Source: UBA4742 sp963773335 (GTDB lineage Bacteria; Actinomycetota; Acidimicrobiia; Acidimicrobiales; Acidimicrobilacustridaceae). From it: 64,000 nt of DNA. The stretch's first letter is position 1. Every line of letters begins with the position of its first letter. The stretch is from assembly GCA_963773335.1 (NCBI GenBank), contig CAVZAT010000006.1:310001-374000 (forward strand). Direction: 5' to 3'. Position numbers and translations under genes: made by a program. Under the pieces are notes generated by a model. It was not told where the DNA came from. It saw only the letters and a program-made list of their open reading frames with translations, and did no database searches. This document shows, one piece after another, positions 47,356-56,033 of this stretch.

Positions 47356-48987
47356 GTGCAGGGACTGATGCAGGACCGACCACTCACCCTCGACCACTTC
47401 TTCAACCGGGCCGAGACGCTGTTCCCTCGCAAAGAGGTGGTCACGGCCACCGCCGGGGGCATCGAGCGCGAGTCCTACGGCACCTGGGCCGACCGGGCCC
47501 GGCGCGTCGGCGGTGTGCTGGACGACCTCGGGATCTCGAGCGACGGACGGGTGGCCACCTTCGGGTGGAACACCGCCCGCCACCTCGAGCTGTGGTTCGC
47601 CGCCCCCTGCAGCGGCCGGGTCCTGCACACGCTCAACATCCGGCTGTTCCCCGAGCAGCTGACCTATGTGGTCAACCACGCCGAGGACGAGATCATCTTC
47701 GTGGACCGCTCGCTGGTCGGCGTGCTCTGGCCGCTGCTGGGGAGCTTCGAGACCGTCCGCCACGTGGTGGTCATGGACGACGGCCGGGGGGACGAACCCA
47801 CCGATGCCGGATCGGCCGAGTTGCACGACTACGAGCGGCTGCTGGCCGACTCCCAACCCGCGGAGTGGCCCCGGTTGGACGAGAACCGAGCCGCGTCCAT
47901 GTGCTACACGAGCGGCACCACGGGCAACCCCAAGGGCGTCGTCTACTCGCACCGTTCGACGTGGCTCCACACCATCGCCGTGACCACCGCCGACTGCATC
48001 GGGGTGTGCGAGCGCGACACGATCCTGCCCGTGGTGCCCATGTTCCACGCCAACGCCTGGGGGCTGGCGCACGCCGGCGTGGCGGTCGGGGCGAATCTGG
48101 TCATGCCCGGTCCGGACCTGTCGCCCCCCGCGCTGGCTTCGCTCATCGAGTCCGAGCAGGTCACGGTGGCCGCCGGGGTCCCCACCATCTGGATGGGGGT
48201 CCTGCCGGAGCTGGCCGGACGCGACACGTCCCACCTGCGGGCCATCCCGTGCGGAGGATCGGCCGTGCCGCGGTCGCTGTCAGAGGCCTACCGGGACCAG
48301 TTGGGGATCCCGATCCTCCAGGCCTGGGGCATGACCGAGACCAGTCCGGTGGCATCGGTGGGGCGCATCAAGAGCTACCTGGCCGACACCCTCTCCGATG
48401 CCGAGCAGGCCGACCTGCGGGCCAGCATCGGCAACATCGCCATCGGCGTCGACTTCCGGGTGGTGGACCAGGCCAGCGAGGAGCCGGTGCCGTGGGACGG
48501 TGAGTCCCGTGGCGAGCTGCAGGTGGCCGGGCCCTGGGTGGCCCGCGAGTACTACAACGACGACCGCTCGCCCCAGTCCTTCACCGACGACGGTTACCTG
48601 CGCACCGGCGACGTGGTCACCGTCGACGAGGAGGGCTACCTGCGGATCGTGGACCGGACCAAGGACGTGGTGAAGTCCGGCGGGGAGTGGATCAGCTCGG
48701 TGGAGCTGGAGAACGCCATCATGGGACACCCCGACGTGGCCGAGGCCGCCGTGATCGGCGTCAGCCACCCGAAGTGGAGCGAACGACCCCTGGCCTGCGT
48801 GGTGGTCAAGCCCGGCGCCGAGTTGAGCCGCGAGCAGATCATCGAGTACCTGGACGGACTGGTGGCCAAGTGGTGGCTGCCCGACGACGTGGTGTTCATC
48901 GACGAGGTCCCCAAGACCTCGGTGGGCAAGTTCTCCAAGAAGGATCTGCGCCGACGCTTCGCGGACTACACCCTGCCCACCTCGTGA
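47356..48987 (+). CDS. Long-chain fatty acyl-CoA synthetase (AMP-binding)
   Basis: A 543-residue adenylate-forming ligase. Motifs: P-loop MCYTSGTTGNPKGVVYSH, LPVVPMFHANAWGLA, WGMTETSPVASVG (A5), YLRTGDVVTVDEEGYLRIVD (A7/A8), DVVKSGGEWISSVELEN and a C-terminal catalytic Lys in KTSVGKFSKKDLR. It is close to medium/long-chain acyl-CoA ligases. A TACGCT box at 47314-47319 may be its -10, giving a 30-nt leader; GTG 47356 follows GGGGGATC. It is the first gene of the accessory block between dapB and dapA. Confidence 0.92.
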   Translation: MQGLMQDRPLTLDHFFNRAETLFPRKEVVTATAGGIERESYGTWADRARRVGGVLDDLGISSDGRVATFGWNTARHLELWFAAPCSGRVLHTLNIRLFPEQLTYVVNHAEDEIIFVDRSLVGVLWPLLGSFETVRHVVVMDDGRGDEPTDAGSAELHDYERLLADSQPAEWPRLDENRAASMCYTSGTTGNPKGVVYSHRSTWLHTIAVTTADCIGVCERDTILPVVPMFHANAWGLAHAGVAVGANLVMPGPDLSPPALASLIESEQVTVAAGVPTIWMGVLPELAGRDTSHLRAIPCGGSAVPRSLSEAYRDQLGIPILQAWGMTETSPVASVGRIKSYLADTLSDAEQADLRASIGNIAIGVDFRVVDQASEEPVPWDGESRGELQVAGPWVAREYYNDDRSPQSFTDDGYLRTGDVVTVDEEGYLRIVDRTKDVVKSGGEWISSVELENAIMGHPDVAEAAVIGVSHPKWSERPLACVVVKPGAELSREQIIEYLDGLVAKWWLPDDVVFIDEVPKTSVGKFSKKDLRRRFADYTLPTS

Positions 48988-49061
48988 ACATCGAGTCGTG
49001 ATCGTCGTCTCTTCGTCGCCGTCGTGGGCGGAGGCGATTCGGGCGGCGGCGCTGCCGGCGG

Positions 49062-49067
49062 TACCCT
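49062..49067 (+). promoter_or_regulatory. -10 box (TACCCT) upstream of the SURF1 gene
   Basis: TACCCT, then 6 nt, then GTG 49074. It is identical in sequence and spacing to the box before bioB, a leaderless arrangement. Confidence 0.5.
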
Positions 49068-49073
49068 CGCGGC

Positions 49074-50009
49074 GTGTCCCAGCCGTCCCTCCCCGAGGCC
49101 GACCAGGCTGAGGTCGATCCGGCCCTGGTGACCCGCCGCGATGCCAACGGGGAGATCATCGCCTCGCCACCCCCGGTGCGGCGGGAACGGCCGCCGGCCG
49201 ACTGGAGCTTCGTGTGGCACGTCGGTTGGATCTGCTCGCACCTGTTCGTGCTGGCGTGCATCGTGGCCTTCATCAACCTGGGCTTCTGGCAGCTCAGCCG
49301 CCTCCACGGGCGTCGTCAGGTCAACACCATGATCGAGGCCCGGATGGCCTCGCCGGCCGTACCCATCCAGTCCGTGGTCAGCGTCAAGGAGAACTACAAG
49401 ATCGCCAACCACCGTGACTACCGCAATGTCACGGTGACCGGCCACTACGACCCGGCCAACCAGATGCTGATCCGCGACGAGCAGGACGCCCAGAACGATC
49501 CGGGCTGGTGGCTGGTCACCCCCATGATCCTGTCCGACGGCTCGGCCGTGGCCATCAACCGGGGCTTCGTTCCCCTGACCCTGGGGAAGCCGGGTCTCCT
49601 GGTCAGCGAGGAGAACGGCCCCCTGCCCCAGTACGCCCCACCCAAGGGCACCGTGACGGTGACCGGGCTCATCTTCCCCACCGAGAATCGCAGCGCGGGC
49701 CCCTACGACCCGGCCACCGGCCACCTCCACACCCTGTCGCGGGTGGACCTGTTCCGGTGGCAGCGCCAGGTGCCCTACGGCCTGTACCCGGTCTACGTGA
49801 ACCTGGTGTCGTCGCGTCCGGCCCAGTCCGGCGTCTACCCCCAGCCGGTCCCGCCGCCCGCCTTGGGTGACGGGCCCCACCTCAACTACGCCGGTCAGTG
49901 GTTCATCTTCGCCACGCTCACCGCCATCGTCTATCCGCTGCTGCTGCGCCGGGTGGCCCGGAACCGGGCGGTGGCCGAGGAGGACGCCACCGCCGGTGCG
50001 TCGGCGTGA
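49074..50009 (+). CDS. SURF1-family cytochrome oxidase assembly protein
   Basis: A 311-residue protein with the SURF1 topology: one helix after a Pro-rich lead (about 45-70, LFVLACIVAFINLGFWQLSR), a large extracytoplasmic domain, and a second helix near the C-terminus (WFIFATLTAIVYPLLLRRV). Family motifs are GFWQLSRLHGR near the first helix, GHYDPANQMLIRDE, GWWLVTPMILSDGSAVAINRGFVP (split here) and LNYAGQWFIFATL. SURF1 aids haem a insertion into aa3-type oxidase, so aerobic respiration is implied. Its stop overlaps the first TetR gene. Confidence 0.9.
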   Translation: MSQPSLPEADQAEVDPALVTRRDANGEIIASPPPVRRERPPADWSFVWHVGWICSHLFVLACIVAFINLGFWQLSRLHGRRQVNTMIEARMASPAVPIQSVVSVKENYKIANHRDYRNVTVTGHYDPANQMLIRDEQDAQNDPGWWLVTPMILSDGSAVAINRGFVPLTLGKPGLLVSEENGPLPQYAPPKGTVTVTGLIFPTENRSAGPYDPATGHLHTLSRVDLFRWQRQVPYGLYPVYVNLVSSRPAQSGVYPQPVPPPALGDGPHLNYAGQWFIFATLTAIVYPLLLRRVARNRAVAEEDATAGASA

Positions 50010-50593
50010 CCGACACGTCACCCGCTCCGCCGGGCGACACCCGCAGCCGCATCCTGGAAGCGGCGGTGGCGTGCGTCGAACGGTGGGGCCTGGCCAAGAC
50101 CACGTTGGAGGACGTGGCCACCGAGGCCGGCGTGTCCCGGGCCACCCTCTACCGCTGGTTCGCCGGGGGGCGTGACCAGCTCATCACCGAGACCGTCGGC
50201 TGGGAGACGGCCCGCTTCATGACCCGGCTGGTCGAGGCCATCGCCCCCGAGCCGGATCTGGAGGCCAAGCTGGTCGAGGGCCTCATCTTCGGCCACCAGG
50301 CCGTGCGTGACCACGTGCTGCTCCAGCGCATCCTCAACAGCGAGCCGGCGTTGTTCCTGACCGAGTTCCACAGCTCGGTGCCGGCACTCGACCAGCTGGC
50401 ACGGGCCTACATCATCGAGCAGCTGGGCCACGAGCACCTGCGGCCGGGGGTGGACGTGGACTGGGCGGCCGAGTACATCGCCCGGCTCTTCCTGTCGTAC
50501 CTGGGCAGCCATGGGAGCTGGGACCTGGCCGACCGCGACCAGGTGCACCGCCTGGTGCGCACCCAGCTGCTCGGGGGTGTGGTGGCGTCCTGA
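50006..50593 (+). CDS. TetR-family regulator 1
   Basis: A 195-residue TetR protein from GTG 50006, coupled to the SURF1 stop (GTGA). The helix-turn-helix TTLEDVATEAGVSRATLYRW lies at about residues 33-52, with the DTRSRILEAAVACVERWG first helix before it. The C-terminal ligand domain is helical and shows no recognisable pocket motif. It is a paralogue of the next gene: both have AKTTL(E/D)D(V/I)A.EAG.SRAT(L/I)YR. Target unknown. Confidence 0.9.
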   Translation: MTDTSPAPPGDTRSRILEAAVACVERWGLAKTTLEDVATEAGVSRATLYRWFAGGRDQLITETVGWETARFMTRLVEAIAPEPDLEAKLVEGLIFGHQAVRDHVLLQRILNSEPALFLTEFHSSVPALDQLARAYIIEQLGHEHLRPGVDVDWAAEYIARLFLSYLGSHGSWDLADRDQVHRLVRTQLLGGVVAS

Positions 50594-50653
50594 TCCACCC
50601 GGACGAGCCGGCGTAGCCCAGACGGCTGCGACCGATGTCACAGCCCGTCACCC

Positions 50654-50687
50654 TTGGCAATGAGACAAAGTACGGCTTATTGTCTCA
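50654..50687 (+). promoter_or_regulatory. Promoter and palindromic operator of TetR gene 2
   Basis: TTGGCA (50654-50659), an 18-bp spacer and TATTGT (50678-50683) form a promoter. A perfect inverted repeat, TGAGACAA (50661-50668) and TTGTCTCA (50680-50687), separated by 11 nt, covers the spacer and the -10 box. A regulator bound here would block RNA polymerase. Placement directly ahead of a TetR gene indicates autorepression. The next GTG is 6 nt past the -10, so the mRNA would be leaderless. Confidence 0.8.
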
Positions 50688-50689
50688 AT

Positions 50690-51304
50690 GTGGCCGTCGT
50701 GGGGGAAGCCCGACCATCCAGCGTCGTGGACGCGCGCCCGGCGCGACCGCCAGCGGCCCAGCGCATCACCGCCGGCGCGTTGGCGTGCATCGCCCGGTGG
50801 GGCACAGCCAAGACCACCCTCGACGACATCGCTCGTGAAGCCGGATGCAGCCGGGCCACGATCTACCGGCTCTTCCCCGGCGGCAAGCGGGCCGTGCTGG
50901 ATGCCACCGGCGAGGTCGAGTTGGCCCGCATACTCCACGAGCTGTCGGCGTCGCTGGAGCGCACCGAGTCGCTCGACGAGCTCCTGGTGGTGGCCATCTC
51001 CGAATCGGTGCGCGCCATCCGCTGCCACCCGGCCCTGCAGTACCTGATCGAGCACGAGCCGGGCGAGGTTCTGGCCCATGTCTCGTTCGACGAGCTCGAC
51101 CCGTTGCTGGCCGTGGCCACCGCCTTCGGCACGCCGTATGTGGCCCGTTATGTCGACGTGGCCACCGCCGCGGCCACCGCCGAGTGGGTGACCCGCCTCA
51201 TCGTCTCCTACGGCATCGAACCCTGCCGCGACCTGCACGACCCCGCGCAGGCCCGAACCTTGGTGGAGACCTTCATCCTGCCCGGCCTCGAGACCGCGGC
51301 CTGA
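50690..51304 (+). CDS. TetR-family regulator 2, probably autoregulated
   Basis: Starting at GTG 50690 gives 204 residues. Upstream in-frame TTG 50654 and ATG 50660 would place the operator inside the gene and are rejected. The helix-turn-helix is TTLDDIAREAGCSRATIYRL; an unusual Cys replaces the common Val/Leu. The C-terminal domain contains LLVVAISESVRAIRCHPALQ. It probably controls its own promoter and perhaps the ferritin-like gene 122 nt downstream. No second copy of the operator was seen before that gene. Confidence 0.87.
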   Translation: MAVVGEARPSSVVDARPARPPAAQRITAGALACIARWGTAKTTLDDIAREAGCSRATIYRLFPGGKRAVLDATGEVELARILHELSASLERTESLDELLVVAISESVRAIRCHPALQYLIEHEPGEVLAHVSFDELDPLLAVATAFGTPYVARYVDVATAAATAEWVTRLIVSYGIEPCRDLHDPAQARTLVETFILPGLETAA

Positions 51305-51337
51305 TCCCCCAGACCCGACCCATTCGGACCTACCTGT

Positions 51338-51412
51338 CCGAACCCGACGTTCCCTCCGAACCCGACCTTCCCATCCGAACCCGACCTTCCCATCCGAACC
51401 CGACCTTCCCAT
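51338..51412 (+). repeat. 19-bp tandem repeat in the leader of the ferritin-like gene
   Basis: Three perfect copies of ccgaacccgaccttcccat (51356-51374, 51375-51393, 51394-51412) preceded by a diverged copy (51338-51355). They fill most of the 122-nt gap between TetR 2 and the diiron gene and end 14 nt before its ATG. They could be protein-binding sites, a structured leader, or neutral slippage. Confidence 0.9.
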
Positions 51413-51426
51413 CCTGGAGCGCACCC

Positions 51427-52563
51427 ATGTCATCCACCGAAGCCACCTCGACCGAAGATCTGATCGGTCGCAGCGACCTCAACGACATCGAGGCCATCCT
51501 CTCGGTGTCCAACACCGACGTGGACGAGCTGGTCCACACGGTGGCGGACAACGCGGACGCCATCTTCACCTGGGACTACGAGAAGGGTGCCCGCCCGGCC
51601 CTCAACAAGCTCTACGAGAAGGCCAAGACCTCGCAGTGGAACGGCGAGACCGACCTGCCCTGGGACACCGAGGTCGACCAGGAAGCCGTGGTCATGGCCA
51701 ACGCCGCGGCCAACCCGTCCTCCATGGACCTCGACCTGACCGGCACCTCGTTCGAGAAGTGGGACGAGCAGCAGTGGGTGCAGCTGGGCATCGAGTCGCA
51801 GAACTGGGTGCTGAGCCAGTTCATGCACGGCGAGCAGGGCGCGCTGCTGTGCACGGCCAAGATCGTCGAGACCGTCCCGTGGATCGACGCCAAGTACTAC
51901 GCCTCCACCCAGGTGATGGACGAGGCCCGCCACGTCGAGGTGTTCGCCAAGTACCTCGACACCAAGCTGTCGGGCCACTACCCGATCAACGCCCACCTCA
52001 AGCTGCTGCTCGATGACATCGTGGCCGACTCCCGCTGGGACATGACCTATCTGGGCATGCAGATCATGGTGGAGGGTCTGGCCCTGGCCGCCTTCGGCTT
52101 CATCCACCAGCTCACCACCGAGCCGCTGCTCAAGCAGCTGCTGCGCTACGTGATGAGCGACGAGGCCCGCCACGTGGCCTTCGGCGTGTTGAGCCTCAAG
52201 GAGTACTACACCCAGCTGTCGGCCCCCGAGATCCGCGAGCGCCAGGAGTTCGCCTTCGAGGCGGCCGTGCGCATGCGTGACCGCTTCCTGCAGCAGGAGG
52301 TGTGGGATCGGATGGGCGTGCCCGTGTCCGAGGCCGTCTCGCTGGTCATGATGTCGCCCGAGCAGCAGCTGTTCCAGCAGCTGCTGTTCTCCAAGATCGT
52401 GCCCAACTGCAAGAAGTTGGGCCTGCTCGACGCCGGGGCCGACAAGGGTCAGCCGGGGTGGCTGCGCCAGAAGTTCGCCGAGCTCGGGGTCATCCAGTTC
52501 GAGGACTGGGCCGACACCGAGTCCGAATACGACGCCTTCGCGCTCGACGCCGAGCTGGCCTGA
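51427..52563 (+). CDS. Ferritin-like diiron protein
   Basis: A 378-residue helical protein with two EARH motifs, QVMDEARHVEVFAKYL and YVMSDEARHVAFGVL, plus MHGEQGALLCTA and MVEGLALAAFGF, which supply the Glu/His ligands of a diiron site in a ferritin-like four-helix bundle. The length and motif spacing resemble uncharacterised actinobacterial diiron proteins near acyl-CoA or lipid genes rather than ribonucleotide reductase. An oxidase or hydroxylase role on a lipid substrate is inference, supported only by the acyl-CoA synthetase nearby. ATG 51427 follows TGGAGCGCACCC. Confidence 0.83.
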   Translation: MSSTEATSTEDLIGRSDLNDIEAILSVSNTDVDELVHTVADNADAIFTWDYEKGARPALNKLYEKAKTSQWNGETDLPWDTEVDQEAVVMANAAANPSSMDLDLTGTSFEKWDEQQWVQLGIESQNWVLSQFMHGEQGALLCTAKIVETVPWIDAKYYASTQVMDEARHVEVFAKYLDTKLSGHYPINAHLKLLLDDIVADSRWDMTYLGMQIMVEGLALAAFGFIHQLTTEPLLKQLLRYVMSDEARHVAFGVLSLKEYYTQLSAPEIRERQEFAFEAAVRMRDRFLQQEVWDRMGVPVSEAVSLVMMSPEQQLFQQLLFSKIVPNCKKLGLLDAGADKGQPGWLRQKFAELGVIQFEDWADTESEYDAFALDAELA

Positions 52564-52564
52564 C

Positions 52565-52823
52565 CCGTCGGTCCGCCTGGCGCTGGTCGCCGCCGAGATC
52601 CCCTGGATCACGACGAGGACGGGCCATCCTGAGCTGGCCCTCGTCGAGGCCGCCGCGGGCCGCGGTGGCTGAGCCGCTCGTGTACGCCCGGATCGACTTC
52701 GTGACCACGGCCCGGGGGCCCCAGCTGCGGGGGCTCGAGCTGACCGAACCGTCCGAGTACCTGTCCCTGGGACCGGCTGCGGCCCGCCACGTCCTGGCGG
52801 ACGCCGTGGCAGCCCGCCTGTAG
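52565..52823 (+). pseudogene. Internally deleted ATP-grasp protein remnant
   Basis: A 260-nt stretch behind the diiron gene. The first part reads VRLALVAAEIPW and, one base over, LDHDEDGP, resembling the N-terminus of RimK/glutathione-synthetase-like ATP-grasp proteins. The last part reads PLVYARIDFVTTARGPQLRG and LELTEPSEYLSLGPAAARHV, the usual C-terminus of that family (YARVD, LELTEPS). The intervening roughly 200 residues, including the ATP-binding domain, are missing, and the two ends meet near 52670-52690 with at least one frame change. No start codon is present. A dead gene formed by deletion is the simplest reading. Confidence 0.55.
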
Positions 52824-52826
52824 GGT
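52821..52826 (+). promoter_or_regulatory. -10 box (TAGGGT) upstream of the winged-helix gene
   Basis: TAGGGT, then 6 nt, then GTG 52833; it coincides with the stop of the ATP-grasp remnant. Confidence 0.45.
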
Positions 52827-52832
52827 CGTGGG

Positions 52833-53489
52833 GTGGCGACCGTGTCTGATCCCCGTGTGCTCGTGGTCGTCGCGCTTCGCCTGGCCTCGATCCTGCCCCC
52901 CGAGGCCGTGGTCGAGCGGTCAGGTCTGAGCGCGACCCAGGTGCACGATGTGCTGGGCGGGCTGGAGGGCGAGGGGCTGGCCCGCCGACGGGAGGGCCGG
53001 GTGTCGGGCTGGATGTTGACCCCCGAGGGCCGCGCCGAGTGCCACCGCCTGGTGCGCGCCGAGGCCGCCTCGGCCGACGCCGTGCTCGAGGGGTGCTACC
53101 AGCGGTTTCTGGGGGTCAACCAGCGCTTGATCGACGCGTGTACGGCCTGGCAGCTGCGCACCGTCGATGGCCAGGAGGTGCCCAACGACCACGCCGATCC
53201 GGCGCACGACACCGCGGTGCTGGCCGAGTTGGAGGTGGTCGACGAGGTGGCCGGGCCGGTGTGCGACGAGCTGGGCGCGGCCCTCGAGCGGTTGGCCGGG
53301 TACGGGCCGCGGCTGGCCGCCGCCCGGGCCCGGGTCCAGGCGGGCGAAACCGACTGGCTCACCCGGCCCACCATCGACTCGTATCACACCGTCTGGTTCG
53401 AGCTGCACGAGAACCTGCTGATGACGCTGGGCATCGAACGGGGCCAGGAGCGTCCCGAGGCATCCACCCCCCTGCAGGAGGCACGCTGA
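52833..53489 (+). CDS. Winged-helix (MarR-like) transcriptional regulator
   Basis: A 218-residue protein. The N-terminal 70 residues form a winged helix (EAVVERSGLSATQVHDVLGGL, then ARRREGRVSGWMLTPEGRAE), like MarR/PadR-type DNA-binding domains. The rest is helical, with TAWQLRTVDGQEVPNDHADP and a TRPTIDSYHTVWFELHENLL segment near the end, a conserved-looking pattern that may sense a ligand. Its stop overlaps dapA, so it may regulate or simply be co-expressed with dapA. No specific target known. Confidence 0.7.
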   Translation: MATVSDPRVLVVVALRLASILPPEAVVERSGLSATQVHDVLGGLEGEGLARRREGRVSGWMLTPEGRAECHRLVRAEAASADAVLEGCYQRFLGVNQRLIDACTAWQLRTVDGQEVPNDHADPAHDTAVLAELEVVDEVAGPVCDELGAALERLAGYGPRLAAARARVQAGETDWLTRPTIDSYHTVWFELHENLLMTLGIERGQERPEASTPLQEAR

Positions 53490-54373
53490 TGGCCCGTTTC
53501 GGTTCGTTGATGACGGCCATGGTCACCCCGTTCGACGACGCCGGTCGGGTCGACCTCGAAGGCGCGGCCGATCTGGCTGCGTGGTTGGTGCAACAGGGCA
53601 GCGACGCCCTGGTCCTCACCGGCTCCACGGGCGAGGGATCGATGCTGAGCGACGACGAGCAGGTCGAGGTGTGGCGGGCGGTGCGCGCCGCGGTGGACGT
53701 GCCGCTGATCGCGGCGACGGGAACCAACGACACCGCCCACGCCGTGGGGCTGACCGGACAGGCGGGCCCGGCCGGCATGGACGGCGTGCTCGTGGTCACC
53801 CCGTACTACAACCGTCCGCCCCAGGCCGGCATCGAGGCTCACTTCCGGGCCCTGGCCGCAGCCACCGGCCTGCCCGTGCTGCTCTACGACATCCCCATCC
53901 GCTCGGGGCGCAAGGTCAGCCACGACGTGCTCCTGCGCCTGGCGCAGGACGTGGACAACATCGTGGGCCTCAAGGACGCGGCGGCCAACCCGGCCGAGAC
54001 CGCCCGGGTGGTGGCCGAGGCCCCTGCCGGGTTCGAGGTGTGGGCCGGTGACGACTCGATGGCCCTGCCCATGATGGCGGTCGGGGCGGTGGGCGTGATC
54101 TCGGTGGCGGCCCACTGGGCGGGCCCCGAGATGGCCGAGATGATCGGCGCCTTCCGGCGCGGTGACGTGGTCAAGGCCCGCGAGCTGCTGTCGGTCCTGC
54201 TCGAGTCGTTCGACTTCGAGAGCAGCGACCTCACGCCCAACCCGATCCCGGCCAAGGCCATGATGCGGGCCATCGGCCGGCCCGCCGGCCAGTGCCGCCT
54301 GCCGCTCGGCTCGGCGCCCGCGGGACTCGAAGCTCGGGCCCTGACCATCTGGAATCGATTGAGGGACACATGA
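53489..54373 (+). CDS. dapA: 4-hydroxy-tetrahydrodipicolinate synthase
   Basis: A 294-residue TIM-barrel aldolase condensing pyruvate and aspartate semialdehyde. Seen are MTAMVTPFDDAGRVD, TGSTGEGSMLSDDEQ, VVTPYYNRPPQAGIEAHF, catalytic Tyr in LLYDIPIRSGRKV, Schiff-base Lys in NIVGLKDAAANP and WAGDDSMALPMMAVGAVG. ATG 53489 overlaps the regulator stop, and its own stop overlaps rnj. Confidence 0.96.
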   Translation: MARFGSLMTAMVTPFDDAGRVDLEGAADLAAWLVQQGSDALVLTGSTGEGSMLSDDEQVEVWRAVRAAVDVPLIAATGTNDTAHAVGLTGQAGPAGMDGVLVVTPYYNRPPQAGIEAHFRALAAATGLPVLLYDIPIRSGRKVSHDVLLRLAQDVDNIVGLKDAAANPAETARVVAEAPAGFEVWAGDDSMALPMMAVGAVGVISVAAHWAGPEMAEMIGAFRRGDVVKARELLSVLLESFDFESSDLTPNPIPAKAMMRAIGRPAGQCRLPLGSAPAGLEARALTIWNRLRDT

Positions 54374-56032
54374 GCAAGCCCGTCACGATCACCTTCCTGG
54401 GGGGACTGGGTGAGATCGGGCGCAACTGCGCCGCCCTGGAGGTCGATCGACGGATCCTGCTGCTCGACTGCGGCCTGATGTTCCCCGATGTCGACATGCT
54501 CGGCATCGACCTGGTCCTGCCCGACTTCACCTGGCTGCGCGAGCGGGCCGACGACATCGAGGGCTGCATCGTCACCCACGGCCACGAGGACCACCACGGC
54601 GGGTTGTCCTTCCTGCTCGCGCGAGCTGTCGTTCCCCATCTACGGATCGGCGCTGACCCTGGGTCTGGCCCGCAACCGCATCGAGGAGGCCCGCCTGCTC
54701 GACCGCACCGAACTGATCCCCGTGGCCGACGGCGAGCGCCGCCAGATCGGCCCATTCGACGTCGAGTTCATCCCGGTCACCCACTCGGTGCCCCACGGGT
54801 TCGCCACCGCCTTCCACACGCCCCAGGGCGTCATCCTGCATTCGGGCGACTTCAAGCTGGACCTGACCCCGGTCGACGGTCGGCTCACCGACCTGGCCCG
54901 GGTGGGCGCCCTCAGCAGCATCGACGGCGTGCGCCTGCTGCTGGCCGACTCGACCAACGCCGATGAGAAGGGCTACTCACGCTCCGAGAGCACCGTGGGC
55001 GGCGTGCTGCACGGCCTGTTCGCCAACTTCGAGGGCAAGCGGATCATCACCACCTGCTTCGCCAGCCACGTGCACCGGGTGCAACAGATCGCCGATGCCG
55101 CCATCGCCCAGGACCGGACCATCGCCACCATGGGCATGTCCATGCGCAAGAACGTCCGCCTGGCCCGCGACATGGGGCTGTTGCACATCCCCGAGAACCG
55201 CCTGGTGGACATCGACGACGTGGGCGATCTCGACCCGGCCAAGGTGTGCATCATCTCCACCGGCTCCCAGGGCGAGCCCATGTCGGCCCTGGCCCTGATG
55301 GCCGCCAACGAGAACCGCTGGATCAAGCTCGGTCCCGACGACGTGGTCATCATGAGCAGCCATCCCATCCCCGGCAACGAGTCCAACGTCTCGAAGGTCA
55401 TCGACGGGCTGGTCCGGGTGGGGGCCGAGGTCGTGCACTCGGGCATCGAGGACGTGCACGCCACCGGCCACGCCAAGCAGGAGGAGCTCAAGACCTTCCA
55501 CTCCATCGCCCGCCCGGACTGGTTCATCCCGGTGCACGGCGAGTACCGGCACCTGGTGGCCCACGCCCGCATCGCCAACCAGATGGGCACCCGCAGCGAC
55601 CACATCATGGTGTGCGAGGACGGCGACCAGCTGATGCTGACCGACGACGGGCTGGTGCCTCACGCCCGGGTGCCCGCCGGGTACCTGTACGTGGACGGCA
55701 TCGTGGGCGACGTGGGCAACGGCGTGCTGCGCGATCGCCGGGTCCTGGCCGAGGAGGGCGTGGTCGTGGTGGTGGTGGCGGTGGACGTGTCCAGCGGGGC
55801 CATCATCACCGGGCCCGAGGTGATCACCCGGGGCTGGGTGTACGAGGCCGAGGCCGAGGGGCTGCTCGACCGGTGCGAGGCGGCGGTGGCCGAGGCGGTC
55901 AAAGGGGTGTTCGACCGCGACATCCACGACATCGAGAACATCCAGCGGGTGGTGCGGCGGGCGGCGGGAAAGTTCGTCAACGACAACACCAAGCGTCGCC
56001 CGATGATCGTCCCCGTTGTCATGGAGGCTTGA
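54370..56032 (+). CDS. rnj: Ribonuclease J (one frameshift)
   Basis: A metallo-beta-lactamase/beta-CASP ribonuclease of about 553 residues. The N-terminal LGGLGEIGRNCAALEVD and the metal motif VTHGHEDHHGG are in the first frame. One extra base near 54620 shifts to the next, which reads RELSFPIYGSALTLGL, PVTHSVPHGFATAFHTPQG, HSGDFKLDLTPVDG, LLADSTNADEKGYSRSE and the beta-CASP/C-terminal HVHGEY-like VHGEYRHLVAHARIA. It acts in 5'-3' mRNA decay and rRNA processing. Adjacent dapA is a common pairing. Confidence 0.92.
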
Positions 56033-56033
56033 G

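Noticed and set aside
45589..48234. A long minus-strand open frame across the M16 protease, dapB and the acyl-CoA synthetase
   Set aside because: Antisense of well-supported genes, repetitive composition, no start signals.
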